DNA from: Propionibacteriaceae bacterium
GTDB lineage: Bacteria > Actinomycetota > Actinomycetes > Propionibacteriales > Propionibacteriaceae
NCBI GenBank assembly: GCA_031272505.1
Contig: JAISTQ010000029.1
Coordinates: 1-50,522 of the forward strand
Length of the DNA: 50,522 nucleotides
Direction: 5' to 3'
The notes below the pieces were generated by a model, which was given only the letters and a program-made list of their open reading frames with translations, did no database searches and had not been told where the DNA came from. Position 1 is the stretch's first letter. Every line of letters starts with the position of its first letter. A program made the position numbers and the translations under genes. Below, piece after piece: positions 1 to 8,572 of this stretch.

Positions 1-55
1 GGTGTACTGGCGCACGGCTTTGCTTCCGCGCACTTCTGCGCGCGGCTTTACTCCC

Positions 56-970
56 CTATCCTTTGACGGCGCCGGCGGTGAGGCCGGAGACGATGTACTT
101 CTGCAGGAAGAGGAAGAGCAGCAGGACGGGCAAGGCGGCGACGACGGCGCCGGCGCCGAAGATGGCCCATTCGGCGTTCTTCTCGGAGGCGACCCACGAG
201 TATAGGCCGACGGCGAGCGTCCAGTTGTCCTGGGAGGCCAAAATCACTTTTGCGATGATGAACTCGCCGAAGGTGGAGATGAACGACAGCAGGGCCGTCA
301 CCGCCAAAATCGGGATCACCAAGGGCATGATGATGGTCCAGTACGTCTGGGCATGGGTGGCGCCATCGATCTTGGCGGCTTCGTCGAGGCTCTTGGGAAT
401 CGAGTTGAAGAAGCCGTACATCAAGAAGGTGTTGGCGCCCAGCGCGCCGCCGAGGTACACGCAGATCACCGCCAGCTTGGAGTCGAGGCCCAGCACCGGC
501 ACTACGTCACCGAGGGTGAGCAGCAACAGGTACAGCGCCACGAAGGCCAGCATCTGCGGGAACATCTGGATGATCAACAGGCTCGTCAGCCCCATGCGGC
601 GACCACGGAAGCGGAAGCGAGAGAAGGCGTAGGCGGCCGCCGCACCCATCAGCAGCGTGCCGATGGCGGTGGCTGAGGCAATGATCAGCGAGTTGCCCAT
701 CCAAATCCAGAAGCGCGAGGCGTCCGCGCCGGTGCCGGCGTGTTCTGCCCCGAGGCGCAGATAGTTGTCGAAACTGATTGACGAGAAGAGCGCGTTCGAG
801 CCCGTCATCGTAGTCCCCTTCGGGGCCAGCGACGCCGACACCACGTAGACGATCGGGAAGGCGGCGTAGATGACGGCGATCACGCCGACCACATGCCGCC
901 AACCGAGATGGCCCCACCAACGGGCGGCGCCCAGCTTGGGCTGTGCGTAAACGTCTTGATTCTTGGCCAT
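56..970 (-). CDS. malG: Maltose/maltodextrin ABC transporter permease MalG
   Basis: 304 residues, an inner-membrane permease of the MalG type, close to the usual length of about 296. It has about six hydrophobic segments, with an N-terminal anchor near residues 25-50. The permease EAA loop is visible near residue 195 (EAAKIDGATHAQTYW), the site that contacts the transporter ATPase. The ATG lies directly next to the stop codon of malF upstream, so the two are translated from one mRNA. With MalF and MalE it would import maltose or malto-oligosaccharides. No ATPase gene lies in the visible part of the operon. The gene ends 55 bases from the window edge, so the operon may continue to the left. 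The family is clear; the exact sugar is inferred. Confidence 0.92.
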   Translation of the reverse strand: MAKNQDVYAQPKLGAARWWGHLGWRHVVGVIAVIYAAFPIVYVVSASLAPKGTTMTGSNALFSSISFDNYLRLGAEHAGTGADASRFWIWMGNSLIIASATAIGTLLMGAAAAYAFSRFRFRGRRMGLTSLLIIQMFPQMLAFVALYLLLLTLGDVVPVLGLDSKLAVICVYLGGALGANTFLMYGFFNSIPKSLDEAAKIDGATHAQTYWTIIMPLVIPILAVTALLSFISTFGEFIIAKVILASQDNWTLAVGLYSWVASEKNAEWAIFGAGAVVAALPVLLLFLFLQKYIVSGLTAGAVKG

Positions 971-2608
971 TTAGATCATCTCCTCCAGCTTGCGGGTCTG
1001 ACGGAAGCCCAGGGCGGATACCACCGCCACGATGATGAAGATCAGAATCGACAGCGCCGAGCCCAGGCCGAAGTCACGCGCGCCCTGGCCGGAGATGCCG
1101 GATATCTGATACACCATGGAGATCAGGATGTCGGTGGCGCCCACTGGCGCGGAGACGTCCGTGAAGCGCGGGCCGCCTTCGGTCAACATGTAGATCAACG
1201 TGAAGTTGTTGAAGTTGAACGAGAAGGAGGCGATCAGCACCGGGGCCGTGGAGACCAGAATCAGCGGGCCGGTCACCGAGAACCAGGTGCGCAGCGGGCT
1301 GGCCCCGTCCACCTTCGCGGCCTCCTTGATGTCGGCGGGGAGCGCCTGCAGGGCGCCCGTACAAATCAAGAACATGTACGGGAAGCCCAGCCACAGGTTC
1401 ACCCCAAGCACGGATAGCTTCGCCAACCAGTCGTCGGTGAGCCAGGGTACCTCCGCTCCCCCAAGCAAAACGTTGTTGATGAACCCGAAATCGGTGTTCA
1501 GCAGGCCCGACCAGATCAGCGCCGACAGGAACGCGGGGAAGGCGTACGGCAGCAACAGCAGCGTCCGGTAGATCTTGCGGCCCTTCACCCGCTCTTCGTT
1601 GAAGACCGCGGCTAGGAACAGGCCGAGCAGGAAGGTGGAGATCACCGAGAGCAGCGCGAACGCGATGTTCCACAGCAGCACCCGCAGGAACGGGCCCGAA
1701 TACGTCGGATCGGTGAACGCCTTGGTGAAGTTCTCAAAGCCGATGAACACCTGCCAGCCCGGCTCAATCGCGTGGCCGGTCTCGTCGGCGAACGAACCCT
1801 TGCCGTTGTCGGTGTAGGTGACGTTGTTCTTGGTGTCCACCAGGTTGGTGCCGTCATAGCTGAACGTGGACTTGTACTCGAAGCCGTTCATCATGTCGGT
1901 GGTGCGGATCGAGCCCGCGGTGGGATCGTCGCTGACGGGTACCCGCAGCTTGGCGAAGAACTGCTGGTGCTTCACCAGGAATTGCGTGGGCACGATCTCG
2001 TAGCCGGGCACCGAGGTGATCTTCTTGCCGGAGAACTCCGCCCCTTCGACCACCGCCAGCGGCACCTCTTCGGGAGCTTCGGAGATGACGGCGGCGTCGA
2101 CGTTGATCGGGTTGCCCGCGTCATTGTGCGCGGCCCCCAGACCGGCCTTCACCGTGTCGCCCTCAATGACGGCGAAACCGTACTGGTCCCCCTGCTGGAT
2201 GGCGGTGAGCGGATAGCCCTTGGAGTCCTCCACTTTGGATTCACGCGAGGAGAGGATCTGCGAGACCGCTTGGTCTTTGGTGAGGTTGTGTCCGGTGCCG
2301 TAGTTGGTGAACGCCACGCCCAGGGTGTACAGGATCACGAAAATCTGGAAGATGAGCAGGAAGATCACGCCGGGAAGGATGTACTTCATCGGCAGCGTGT
2401 GCTTGTTCGTGAAATACACGTAATCAAGCAACAACAGCACCACTAGCATGAATCCGAAGATCCACCAAGACTCCTTCACGAATGCGAAGAAGCAGATGTA
2501 AACCCCCAGCGCGTTCACGATCGCCATCAAGATCAGCTTGACGACAAAGCCCCAAGAGAAGGTCTTGGAGTTCCACATCGGGGGTGAGATTTCAGTCTTG
2601 TCAGCCAC
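971..2608 (-). CDS. malF: Maltose/maltodextrin ABC transporter permease MalF
   Basis: 545 residues. The N-terminus carries about three membrane segments (roughly residues 20-110). A large extracytoplasmic region (about 115-290) follows, like the P2 domain of E. coli MalF that touches the binding protein, and then a second block of membrane segments. The EAA loop is seen near residue 430 (EAAKVDGASPLRTWF). Start ATG at 2608 has AGGAGG-like bases just upstream. It sits between malE and malG in one operon. The P2-type insertion argues for a true MalF rather than a generic sugar permease. Confidence 0.93.
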   Translation of the reverse strand: MADKTEISPPMWNSKTFSWGFVVKLILMAIVNALGVYICFFAFVKESWWIFGFMLVVLLLLDYVYFTNKHTLPMKYILPGVIFLLIFQIFVILYTLGVAFTNYGTGHNLTKDQAVSQILSSRESKVEDSKGYPLTAIQQGDQYGFAVIEGDTVKAGLGAAHNDAGNPINVDAAVISEAPEEVPLAVVEGAEFSGKKITSVPGYEIVPTQFLVKHQQFFAKLRVPVSDDPTAGSIRTTDMMNGFEYKSTFSYDGTNLVDTKNNVTYTDNGKGSFADETGHAIEPGWQVFIGFENFTKAFTDPTYSGPFLRVLLWNIAFALLSVISTFLLGLFLAAVFNEERVKGRKIYRTLLLLPYAFPAFLSALIWSGLLNTDFGFINNVLLGGAEVPWLTDDWLAKLSVLGVNLWLGFPYMFLICTGALQALPADIKEAAKVDGASPLRTWFSVTGPLILVSTAPVLIASFSFNFNNFTLIYMLTEGGPRFTDVSAPVGATDILISMVYQISGISGQGARDFGLGSALSILIFIIVAVVSALGFRQTRKLEEMI

Positions 2609-2645
2609 GCTTCGCCTCCTTTGCCTGTGCGTGCGGCGGTATGGG

Positions 2646-2678
2646 CGTTGGGAGGGCTAGTTCATAGCCCTCCCAACG
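2646..2678 (-). promoter_or_regulatory. Intercistronic stem-loop between malE and malF
   Basis: A perfect 14-bp inverted repeat (arms 2646-2659 and 2665-2678) with a 5-base loop lies between the malE stop and the malF start. No run of T follows on the minus strand, so a full terminator is unlikely. Such hairpins after the binding-protein gene often protect its 3' end and reduce read-through, giving more binding protein than permease. The structure is seen; the role is inferred. Confidence 0.7.
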
Positions 2679-2687
2679 TCTTGATGC

Positions 2688-3980
2688 TTACTGCGCCTTG
2701 TCGATGGCCGCCTGGATGTCGGAGACCATCTTCTCCCAGCCGTCCGTCGGCTTCTGCTTGCCGGCGATGATGTTGGCCTCGGTGACGCCCCAGTAGTTCC
2801 ACACCTCGCCCATCGCGGTGATCGACGGCATCGGCACGGCGGTCTTGGCGACCTCCGCGAAACCGGCGGCGATCGGATCGGACTTGGCCTTTTCGGCCGC
2901 GGCCGTCAGCGCCGGGGTGCGGTTGCCCGCCTGGTAGAGCTGATACTGGATGTCCTCGGTGGCGATGTAGTTGGTGAGGAAGTCGGTCGCCACCAGCGGG
3001 TTCGTCGACTGCGCGGAGATGTAGAAGCCCTGCACGCCGGTGAACGGCGCGGCCACCTGGCCACCCGCCGACGGGATCGGGTCGATAGCGAGCTGGTCGG
3101 CGATGTCGGCGAACGAATCGATCATCCACGGGCCGCCGATGATGAACGGCGCCTGCTCCTTGGAGAAGGCCTCCACCGCGATGTCATAGGTGATCGACGT
3201 GGAAATGTTCTTCGCCTTGCCCTGCTCGGCCAGCCAAGCCGCAAACTCGTTGCCGGGTTCGCCGCCGAGCGTCAATTCGGCCTTGTAGGAGCCGTCGTCG
3301 TTCTGGGCGAACACCGGAGCGCCGAAGGAAACCTGCAGCGGATACATGGTGTACGGATCGCCCGTCTCGCCAACCTGGAGCAGCACGCCGTACTTGGTGC
3401 CCGCCTCCTTGGCGGCCGCCAGCGCGTCATCCCAAGTGGCCGGGGCTTCCGCGGCCAGCTTGGTGTTGCGGATCAAGGCGATGTTCTCAATCGCGTAAGG
3501 CACACCGTAGACCTGGCCGTCCTGGCTGAACGCCTGGATGGAGACCGGCTCAAAATCGGAGGTCTTGTCCCCCAGCTCGACGGTGGCGACGACGCCGTTG
3601 GCGATCAGCTCACCGAGCCAGTCGTGGGCGCCAATGGTGATGTCCGGGCCCTTGCCCGACGGCACCTGGGTGATGAAATCCGAGCGGATGTCGTCATAGT
3701 TCTTCTGCACAATGGTGACTTTGGCACCCGTGGCAGCTTCAAAAGTCTGCGCGGCGGCGGTGACCGGCGCGTTGCGGGTCTCGTCCGTCCAAACTGTCAA
3801 TTCAATGCCGGCATAGTCTTGGCTCGGCTCCTCGGTGGGCGTTTCCGTCGCGGGAGCGGGCTCGGAAGAGCCGGAAGTATCTGGGGCCGCAGTCTCGGAT
3901 GGAGTGCTGCCACCGCAGCCTGCCAACGACAGCATCAGGGCCAATGCGGCCAAGGTTGCGGTTATGGTTTTCCCTCGCAT
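2688..3980 (-). CDS. malE: Maltose/maltodextrin-binding lipoprotein MalE
   Basis: 430 residues from the ATG at 3980, chosen because AAGGAG lies just upstream and the protein then begins with a lipoprotein signal (MRGKTITATLAALALMLSLAGC; lipobox LAGC, Cys22). A longer open frame runs back to 4136 but has no signal peptide. A Ser/Thr/Pro/Glu-rich linker follows the Cys. The rest is a family 1 solute-binding protein with MalE-like stretches such as GPWMIDSF and VPMPSITAMGEVW. It is the extracellular receptor for the MalFG permease and the first gene of the operon. Confidence 0.93.
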   Translation of the reverse strand: MRGKTITATLAALALMLSLAGCGGSTPSETAAPDTSGSSEPAPATETPTEEPSQDYAGIELTVWTDETRNAPVTAAAQTFEAATGAKVTIVQKNYDDIRSDFITQVPSGKGPDITIGAHDWLGELIANGVVATVELGDKTSDFEPVSIQAFSQDGQVYGVPYAIENIALIRNTKLAAEAPATWDDALAAAKEAGTKYGVLLQVGETGDPYTMYPLQVSFGAPVFAQNDDGSYKAELTLGGEPGNEFAAWLAEQGKAKNISTSITYDIAVEAFSKEQAPFIIGGPWMIDSFADIADQLAIDPIPSAGGQVAAPFTGVQGFYISAQSTNPLVATDFLTNYIATEDIQYQLYQAGNRTPALTAAAEKAKSDPIAAGFAEVAKTAVPMPSITAMGEVWNYWGVTEANIIAGKQKPTDGWEKMVSDIQAAIDKAQ

Positions 3981-4270
3981 GAAGTTCTCCTTTGTTCCCA
4001 TAAGGTCGGGCACAGCGTTGCGCCCAGTTAGAGTGAGAGTATCGCTGATTAGAAGCGTCCCGCAACGGATTTGGCGAAAAATTGTAAGAAATTTATCGGA
4101 TTTTTTGAACCAGAACGAGGCTCCGACAACAACCAACGAGGATTGGTGAAAGGAATATCGCGTTGACTAGGTGTTTTACCGGACAATGACCAAAAATGCG
4201 TGTTGAAACGCCCATTTGCAAGCAATGACGCGCATTTCGGTAAACTACCACAAGAGTGCTAAGGAGAGAG
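3981..4270. promoter_or_regulatory. Divergent promoter region, malE and the dehydratase-activase gene
   Basis: About 290 bases without a gene between two divergent starts, clearly more AT-rich than the flanks. On the minus strand a TTGCGG and a GATACT hexamer about 16 bases apart are a possible malE promoter. On the plus strand TAAACT near 4241 is a possible -10 for the large activase gene. CGTTGCG and CGCAACG, about 40 bases apart, could be half-sites for a LacI-type sugar repressor. All of this is tentative. Confidence 0.4.
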
Positions 4271-7200
4271 ATGCGGTTGCGGCTCGGATTGGACATCGGG
4301 TCCACCACGGTGAAAGCGGTGGTGTTGCGCGATGACGAGATCCTGTTCACCGATTATCGGCGGCATCAGGCGTCCGTGCGCACCGAGTTGAGCGCGCTGC
4401 TGGCCGAGTTGGGCGAGCGTTTCGGTGACCAGGTGTTCCAGACGGCGGTCACCGGCTCCGGCGGCCTGCAGGTGGCGCAGTTGATGGGCGTGGATTTCGT
4501 GCAAGAGGTGATCGCGGGCACCAAGGCGATCCAGCAGTTCCACCCCGACACCGACGTGGTAATTGAATTAGGCGGAGAGGACGCGAAGATCACCTTCCTC
4601 AAGCCCACCCCGGAGCAGCGGATGAACGGCACCTGCGCGGGCGGCACCGGCGCTTTCATCGACCAGATGGCCACCTTGCTGCACACTGACGCGGCCGGGC
4701 TGGACGAGTTGGCCGCCCGATACCAGACCCTCTACCCCATCGCGTCGCGTTGCGGCGTCTTCGCGAAGACGGACTTGCAGCCTTTGATCAACCAGGGGGC
4801 CGCCCCCGAGGATTTGGCCGCCTCGGTCTTCCAGGCGGTCGCCACCCAGACTATCGCCGGGCTGGCCTGCGGGCATCCGGTGCGCGGCAACGTGGTTTTC
4901 CTGGGCGGGCCACTGCACTTCCTCCCCCAGCTTCGCCAGGCCTTTGTGCGGCTGCTGGGCGAGAAGGTGGACGGATTCGAGACCCCCGCCGACGCCCACC
5001 TCTTCGTGGCGTTGGGCGCCGCGCTGGGGGCGGCGGGAAAGGCGTTCACGGCCGCGCAGCTCCTCGACGGTTTGGCGCGGGCCACGTCGCTCCCAGTGCT
5101 CTCCGGAAGGATGCAGCCGCTGTTCACTTCCGAGCGCGAATACCAGGCCTTCCAAGCCCGCCACGCCCACCACACCGTGGCGCAACGGCGCTTAGCGACC
5201 GCCCAAGGTGATTGTTTCCTCGGCATTGACGCCGGCTCCACCACCATCAAAGCGGTGCTCATCGACGACGCCGATGAGATCGTCTACTCGTTCTACTCCT
5301 CCAACCGCGGCGATCCGGTGGGCATGGGCGTCGAAATCCTCAAAGACATCTACGCCAAACTCCCCGCTGGGGCGCGAATCGCGTCCTCCTGCGTCACCGG
5401 CTACGGCGAAAGCCTGACGAAAGCCGCGCTGCGCGTCGACGCCGGGGAGATCGAGACGATGGCCCACTATCGGGCCGCCCGGAAGCTGGCTGCCGACGTC
5501 TCCGCCATCATCGACATCGGCGGCCAGGACATGAAATTCCTGAAGATCAAGGATCACGCGGTGGATTCCATCGCGGTCAACGAAGCCTGCTCCTCGGGGT
5601 GCGGCTCCTTCCTGCAGACTTTCGCGCAGACCATGGGGATGGAGATCACCGAGTTCGCCAAGGCGGCGCTGCTGGCCGAACAGCCGGTCGATCTGGGCAG
5701 CCGCTGCACGGTGTTCATGAACTCTTCGGTGAAGCAGGCGCAAAAGGAAGGCGCGACGGTCGGCGAGATCGCCGCCGGGCTGTCCTATTCGGTGATCAAG
5801 AACGCGCTGTTCAAGGTGATCAAGCTCAAAGACACCGCCTCGCTGGGGCCGACGGTGGTGGTCCAAGGCGGCACCTTCTTAAATGACGCGGTGCTGCGGG
5901 CTTTCGAGTTGCTCACCGGGGCGCAGGTGATCCGCCCGAACATCGCCGGCCTGATGGGCGCCTATGGGGCGGCGCTGAGCGCCAAGTGGCGCCATACCGA
6001 GCGGCCCGCCGCGTCCACGCTGCGCTCGCTGGCCGAGCTGGAGGCCTTCTCGGTGAGCACCGGTTTTGACACTTGCCCGCACTGCCAGAACCACTGCAAG
6101 CTGACCATCTCCACCTTCTCCGACGGCAGCCGCCACGTCACCGGAAACCGCTGCGAGAAGGGCGAGAGCCTGGACGCCAAGCCCCAGCCTTCCACCATCC
6201 CGAACCTCTACGCCTACAAGTACAAGCGGCTGTTTTCCTACCGGCGGCTCACCGAGGCGAAGGCCACCAGGGGCGACATCGGCATCCCCAGGGTGCTGAA
6301 CATGTACGAGAATTATCCGTTCTGGTTCACCGTGCTCACCACGCTCGGCTTCCGGGTGATGCTCTCCCCGCGCTCCTCGCACGACCTGTTCGAAAAGGGC
6401 ATGGAGTCGATTCCGTCGGAGAACGTCTGCTACCCCGCCAAGCTGGTGCACGGCCATATCGAGGCGTTGTTGGAACAAGGCGTGAAAACCATCTTCTTCC
6501 CCTGCGTCTCCTTTGAGACCAAGGAGATCGCCGCCGCCGACAACCACTTCAACTGCCCCATCGTGGCGCTCTACCCGCAGGTGGCCCAGAACAACATCAC
6601 CGCGCTGCGCGCGCCTGGGGTGCGCTTCCTGCGTCCGTTCCTGAACCTGAACAACCGCGAGCGGCTGGTTGACCGGCTGGCCCAGGTATTCGCCACCGAC
6701 GGGGTGACGATGGCGGAGGCCAGAGCCGCCATCGAGGCGGGGTTCGCCGAGGACGCGAAGTTCAAGGCGGACGTGCGGGCGGAGACGGAGCGGGCTTTGG
6801 CGTTGATGCGCGAGCGCGGCCTGCGCGGCGTGGTGCTGGCCGGCCGTCCCTACCATCTCGATCCGGAGATCAACCACGGCATCCCGGAGGTGATCAACGG
6901 GCTGGGCATGGCGGTGTTCACTGAGGATTCGCTGGCGGGCACCGGGGAGCTTCCCCGGCCACTGCGGGTGCGCGACCAGTGGGTCTACCACACCCGGCTC
7001 TATGAGGCGGCCGCCCGCGTCGGCGCCGAGCCCGATCTCTCCCTGGTGCAGCTCAACTCCTTCGGCTGCGGGGTGGACGCGATCACCACCGACCAGGTGC
7101 AGGAGATTCTGGAACGCGCCCAAGACACCTACACGCTGCTGAAGATCGACGAAGTCTCCAACCTGGGCGCGGCGCGGATTCGGCTCCGCTCGCTGCAGGC

Positions 7201-8572
7201 GGCGAATGCCGAACGGGCCGAGTTGGGCGCCCAGCGTTCGCTCACCGCGCTGCCGGTGCTGGCCAACAACGAGTCTTTCACCAAGGAGATGCGCGCCCGG
7301 CACACCCTGTTTGCCCCGCAGATGTCCCCGATCCACTTCCGGCTCATCGCCCCGGTGTTCCGCAAGCTCGGCTATAACGTCAAAGTGCTGGAGCGGGTGG
7401 TGGACGACGACGTGCAATGCGGGCTGAAATTCGTCAACAACGACGCCTGCTACCCGGCGGTGATGGTGATCGGCCAGTTGATCAACAACTTCATCTCCGG
7501 GGGCGCGAATCCGGACGAGTCGACGGTGGTGATCACCCAGACCGGCGGTATGTGCCGGGCCTCGAACTATGCGGCGCTGCTGCGCAAGGGCCTGGCCGAC
7601 GCCGGCTATCCGCAGGTGCCGGTGCTGGCGCTCAGCGCCCAGGGGTTGGAGAGCCATCCGGGCTTCAAGATCACCGGCGAGATGGTGGTGCAGGGCATCC
7701 GGGCGTTGATCCTGGGCGACCTGTTCCAAACCGTGCTCTTCCGGGTGCGCCCGTACGAGGTGATTCCCGGTTCGGCGATGCAGCTCTACTACCGTTGGAA
7801 CGGCATCTGCGCCGAATGGTTCGAGCACGACCACTACTCCCCCACCCTGAAGCGCAAGCTCAGCTTCAAATCCCTAGTCCGCCAACTCGTCCAAGAGTTT
7901 GACGAATTGCCGCTGCTGAACGTGCCGCGCAAGCCACGGGTCGGCGTGGTCGGCGAGATCTTGGTGAAATTCCATCCGGACGCGAACAACCACGTGATCT
8001 CCGTCATCGAAGAAGAGGGCTGCGAGGCCGTGGTGCCCGGCATGTTGGATTTCTTCACCCAGGCGATGCACACCGGCGACTGGCGCTGGGAAAACCTCGG
8101 CATCGGAAAGTGGTCGCGCTACACCAAGCGGATGGGCAACTGGCTCTTCGAAAAGCTGCAACACCCCGTCAACGAGGCCTTGGACGCCTCCCGCCGCTTC
8201 CGCTCCCCCACCCCGTTGCATGAGCTTGCCGAAAAGGCCACCAAGATCATTTCGCTGGGCACCGCCGCCGGCGAGGGTTGGCTGCTCACCGCCGAAATGA
8301 TCGACCTGATCGAGCAGGGCGCCCCCAACGTGATCTGCGCGCAGCCTTTCGCCTGCCTGCCCAACCATGTGGTGGGCCGGGGCATGTTCGCCGCGCTGCG
8401 CCGCGAATACCCGCAGGCGAACGTGGTCTCCGTCGATTACGATCCGGGTGCCTCCGAGGTGAACCAGCTAAACCGCATCAAGCTGATGATTTCCAACGCG
8501 TTCGCCGCCGAGCCCGCGATGGCCGTCCCGCTCTCAACAAGGACAAGAAATGACAATTCTGAGCCTCTCTGA
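4271..8572 (+). CDS. Giant fused 2-hydroxyacyl-CoA dehydratase activase/dehydratase-like protein
   Basis: 1433 residues from ATG 4271, chosen over an upstream GTG (4256) because AAGGAG sits just before it. Two BadF/HgdC-type ASKHA ATPase domains are seen: residues 1-265 (LDIGSTTVKAV, then Cys122 in NGTCAGGTGAF and Cys161) and about 315-590 (GIDAGSTTIKAV, Cys440/444, Cys479). In HgdC the matching cysteines hold a [4Fe-4S] cluster between two subunits. Next comes a Cys-rich linker (CPHCQNHCKL) and DUF2229 (about 620-850), then an HgdB-like region to the C-terminus. Family knowledge: such activases use ATP to drive very low-potential electron transfer. The physiological substrate is unknown. A lyase gene overlaps its 3' end by 23 bases. 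Confidence 0.85.
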   Translation: MRLRLGLDIGSTTVKAVVLRDDEILFTDYRRHQASVRTELSALLAELGERFGDQVFQTAVTGSGGLQVAQLMGVDFVQEVIAGTKAIQQFHPDTDVVIELGGEDAKITFLKPTPEQRMNGTCAGGTGAFIDQMATLLHTDAAGLDELAARYQTLYPIASRCGVFAKTDLQPLINQGAAPEDLAASVFQAVATQTIAGLACGHPVRGNVVFLGGPLHFLPQLRQAFVRLLGEKVDGFETPADAHLFVALGAALGAAGKAFTAAQLLDGLARATSLPVLSGRMQPLFTSEREYQAFQARHAHHTVAQRRLATAQGDCFLGIDAGSTTIKAVLIDDADEIVYSFYSSNRGDPVGMGVEILKDIYAKLPAGARIASSCVTGYGESLTKAALRVDAGEIETMAHYRAARKLAADVSAIIDIGGQDMKFLKIKDHAVDSIAVNEACSSGCGSFLQTFAQTMGMEITEFAKAALLAEQPVDLGSRCTVFMNSSVKQAQKEGATVGEIAAGLSYSVIKNALFKVIKLKDTASLGPTVVVQGGTFLNDAVLRAFELLTGAQVIRPNIAGLMGAYGAALSAKWRHTERPAASTLRSLAELEAFSVSTGFDTCPHCQNHCKLTISTFSDGSRHVTGNRCEKGESLDAKPQPSTIPNLYAYKYKRLFSYRRLTEAKATRGDIGIPRVLNMYENYPFWFTVLTTLGFRVMLSPRSSHDLFEKGMESIPSENVCYPAKLVHGHIEALLEQGVKTIFFPCVSFETKEIAAADNHFNCPIVALYPQVAQNNITALRAPGVRFLRPFLNLNNRERLVDRLAQVFATDGVTMAEARAAIEAGFAEDAKFKADVRAETERALALMRERGLRGVVLAGRPYHLDPEINHGIPEVINGLGMAVFTEDSLAGTGELPRPLRVRDQWVYHTRLYEAAARVGAEPDLSLVQLNSFGCGVDAITTDQVQEILERAQDTYTLLKIDEVSNLGAARIRLRSLQAANAERAELGAQRSLTALPVLANNESFTKEMRARHTLFAPQMSPIHFRLIAPVFRKLGYNVKVLERVVDDDVQCGLKFVNNDACYPAVMVIGQLINNFISGGANPDESTVVITQTGGMCRASNYAALLRKGLADAGYPQVPVLALSAQGLESHPGFKITGEMVVQGIRALILGDLFQTVLFRVRPYEVIPGSAMQLYYRWNGICAEWFEHDHYSPTLKRKLSFKSLVRQLVQEFDELPLLNVPRKPRVGVVGEILVKFHPDANNHVISVIEEEGCEAVVPGMLDFFTQAMHTGDWRWENLGIGKWSRYTKRMGNWLFEKLQHPVNEALDASRRFRSPTPLHELAEKATKIISLGTAAGEGWLLTAEMIDLIEQGAPNVICAQPFACLPNHVVGRGMFAALRREYPQANVVSVDYDPGASEVNQLNRIKLMISNAFAAEPAMAVPLSTRTRNDNSEPL

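Noticed and set aside
5879-7834. A 651-codon open frame opposite the giant activase gene
   Set aside because: Rich in His, Arg, Gly and Val without motifs. The sense strand carries family motifs throughout.
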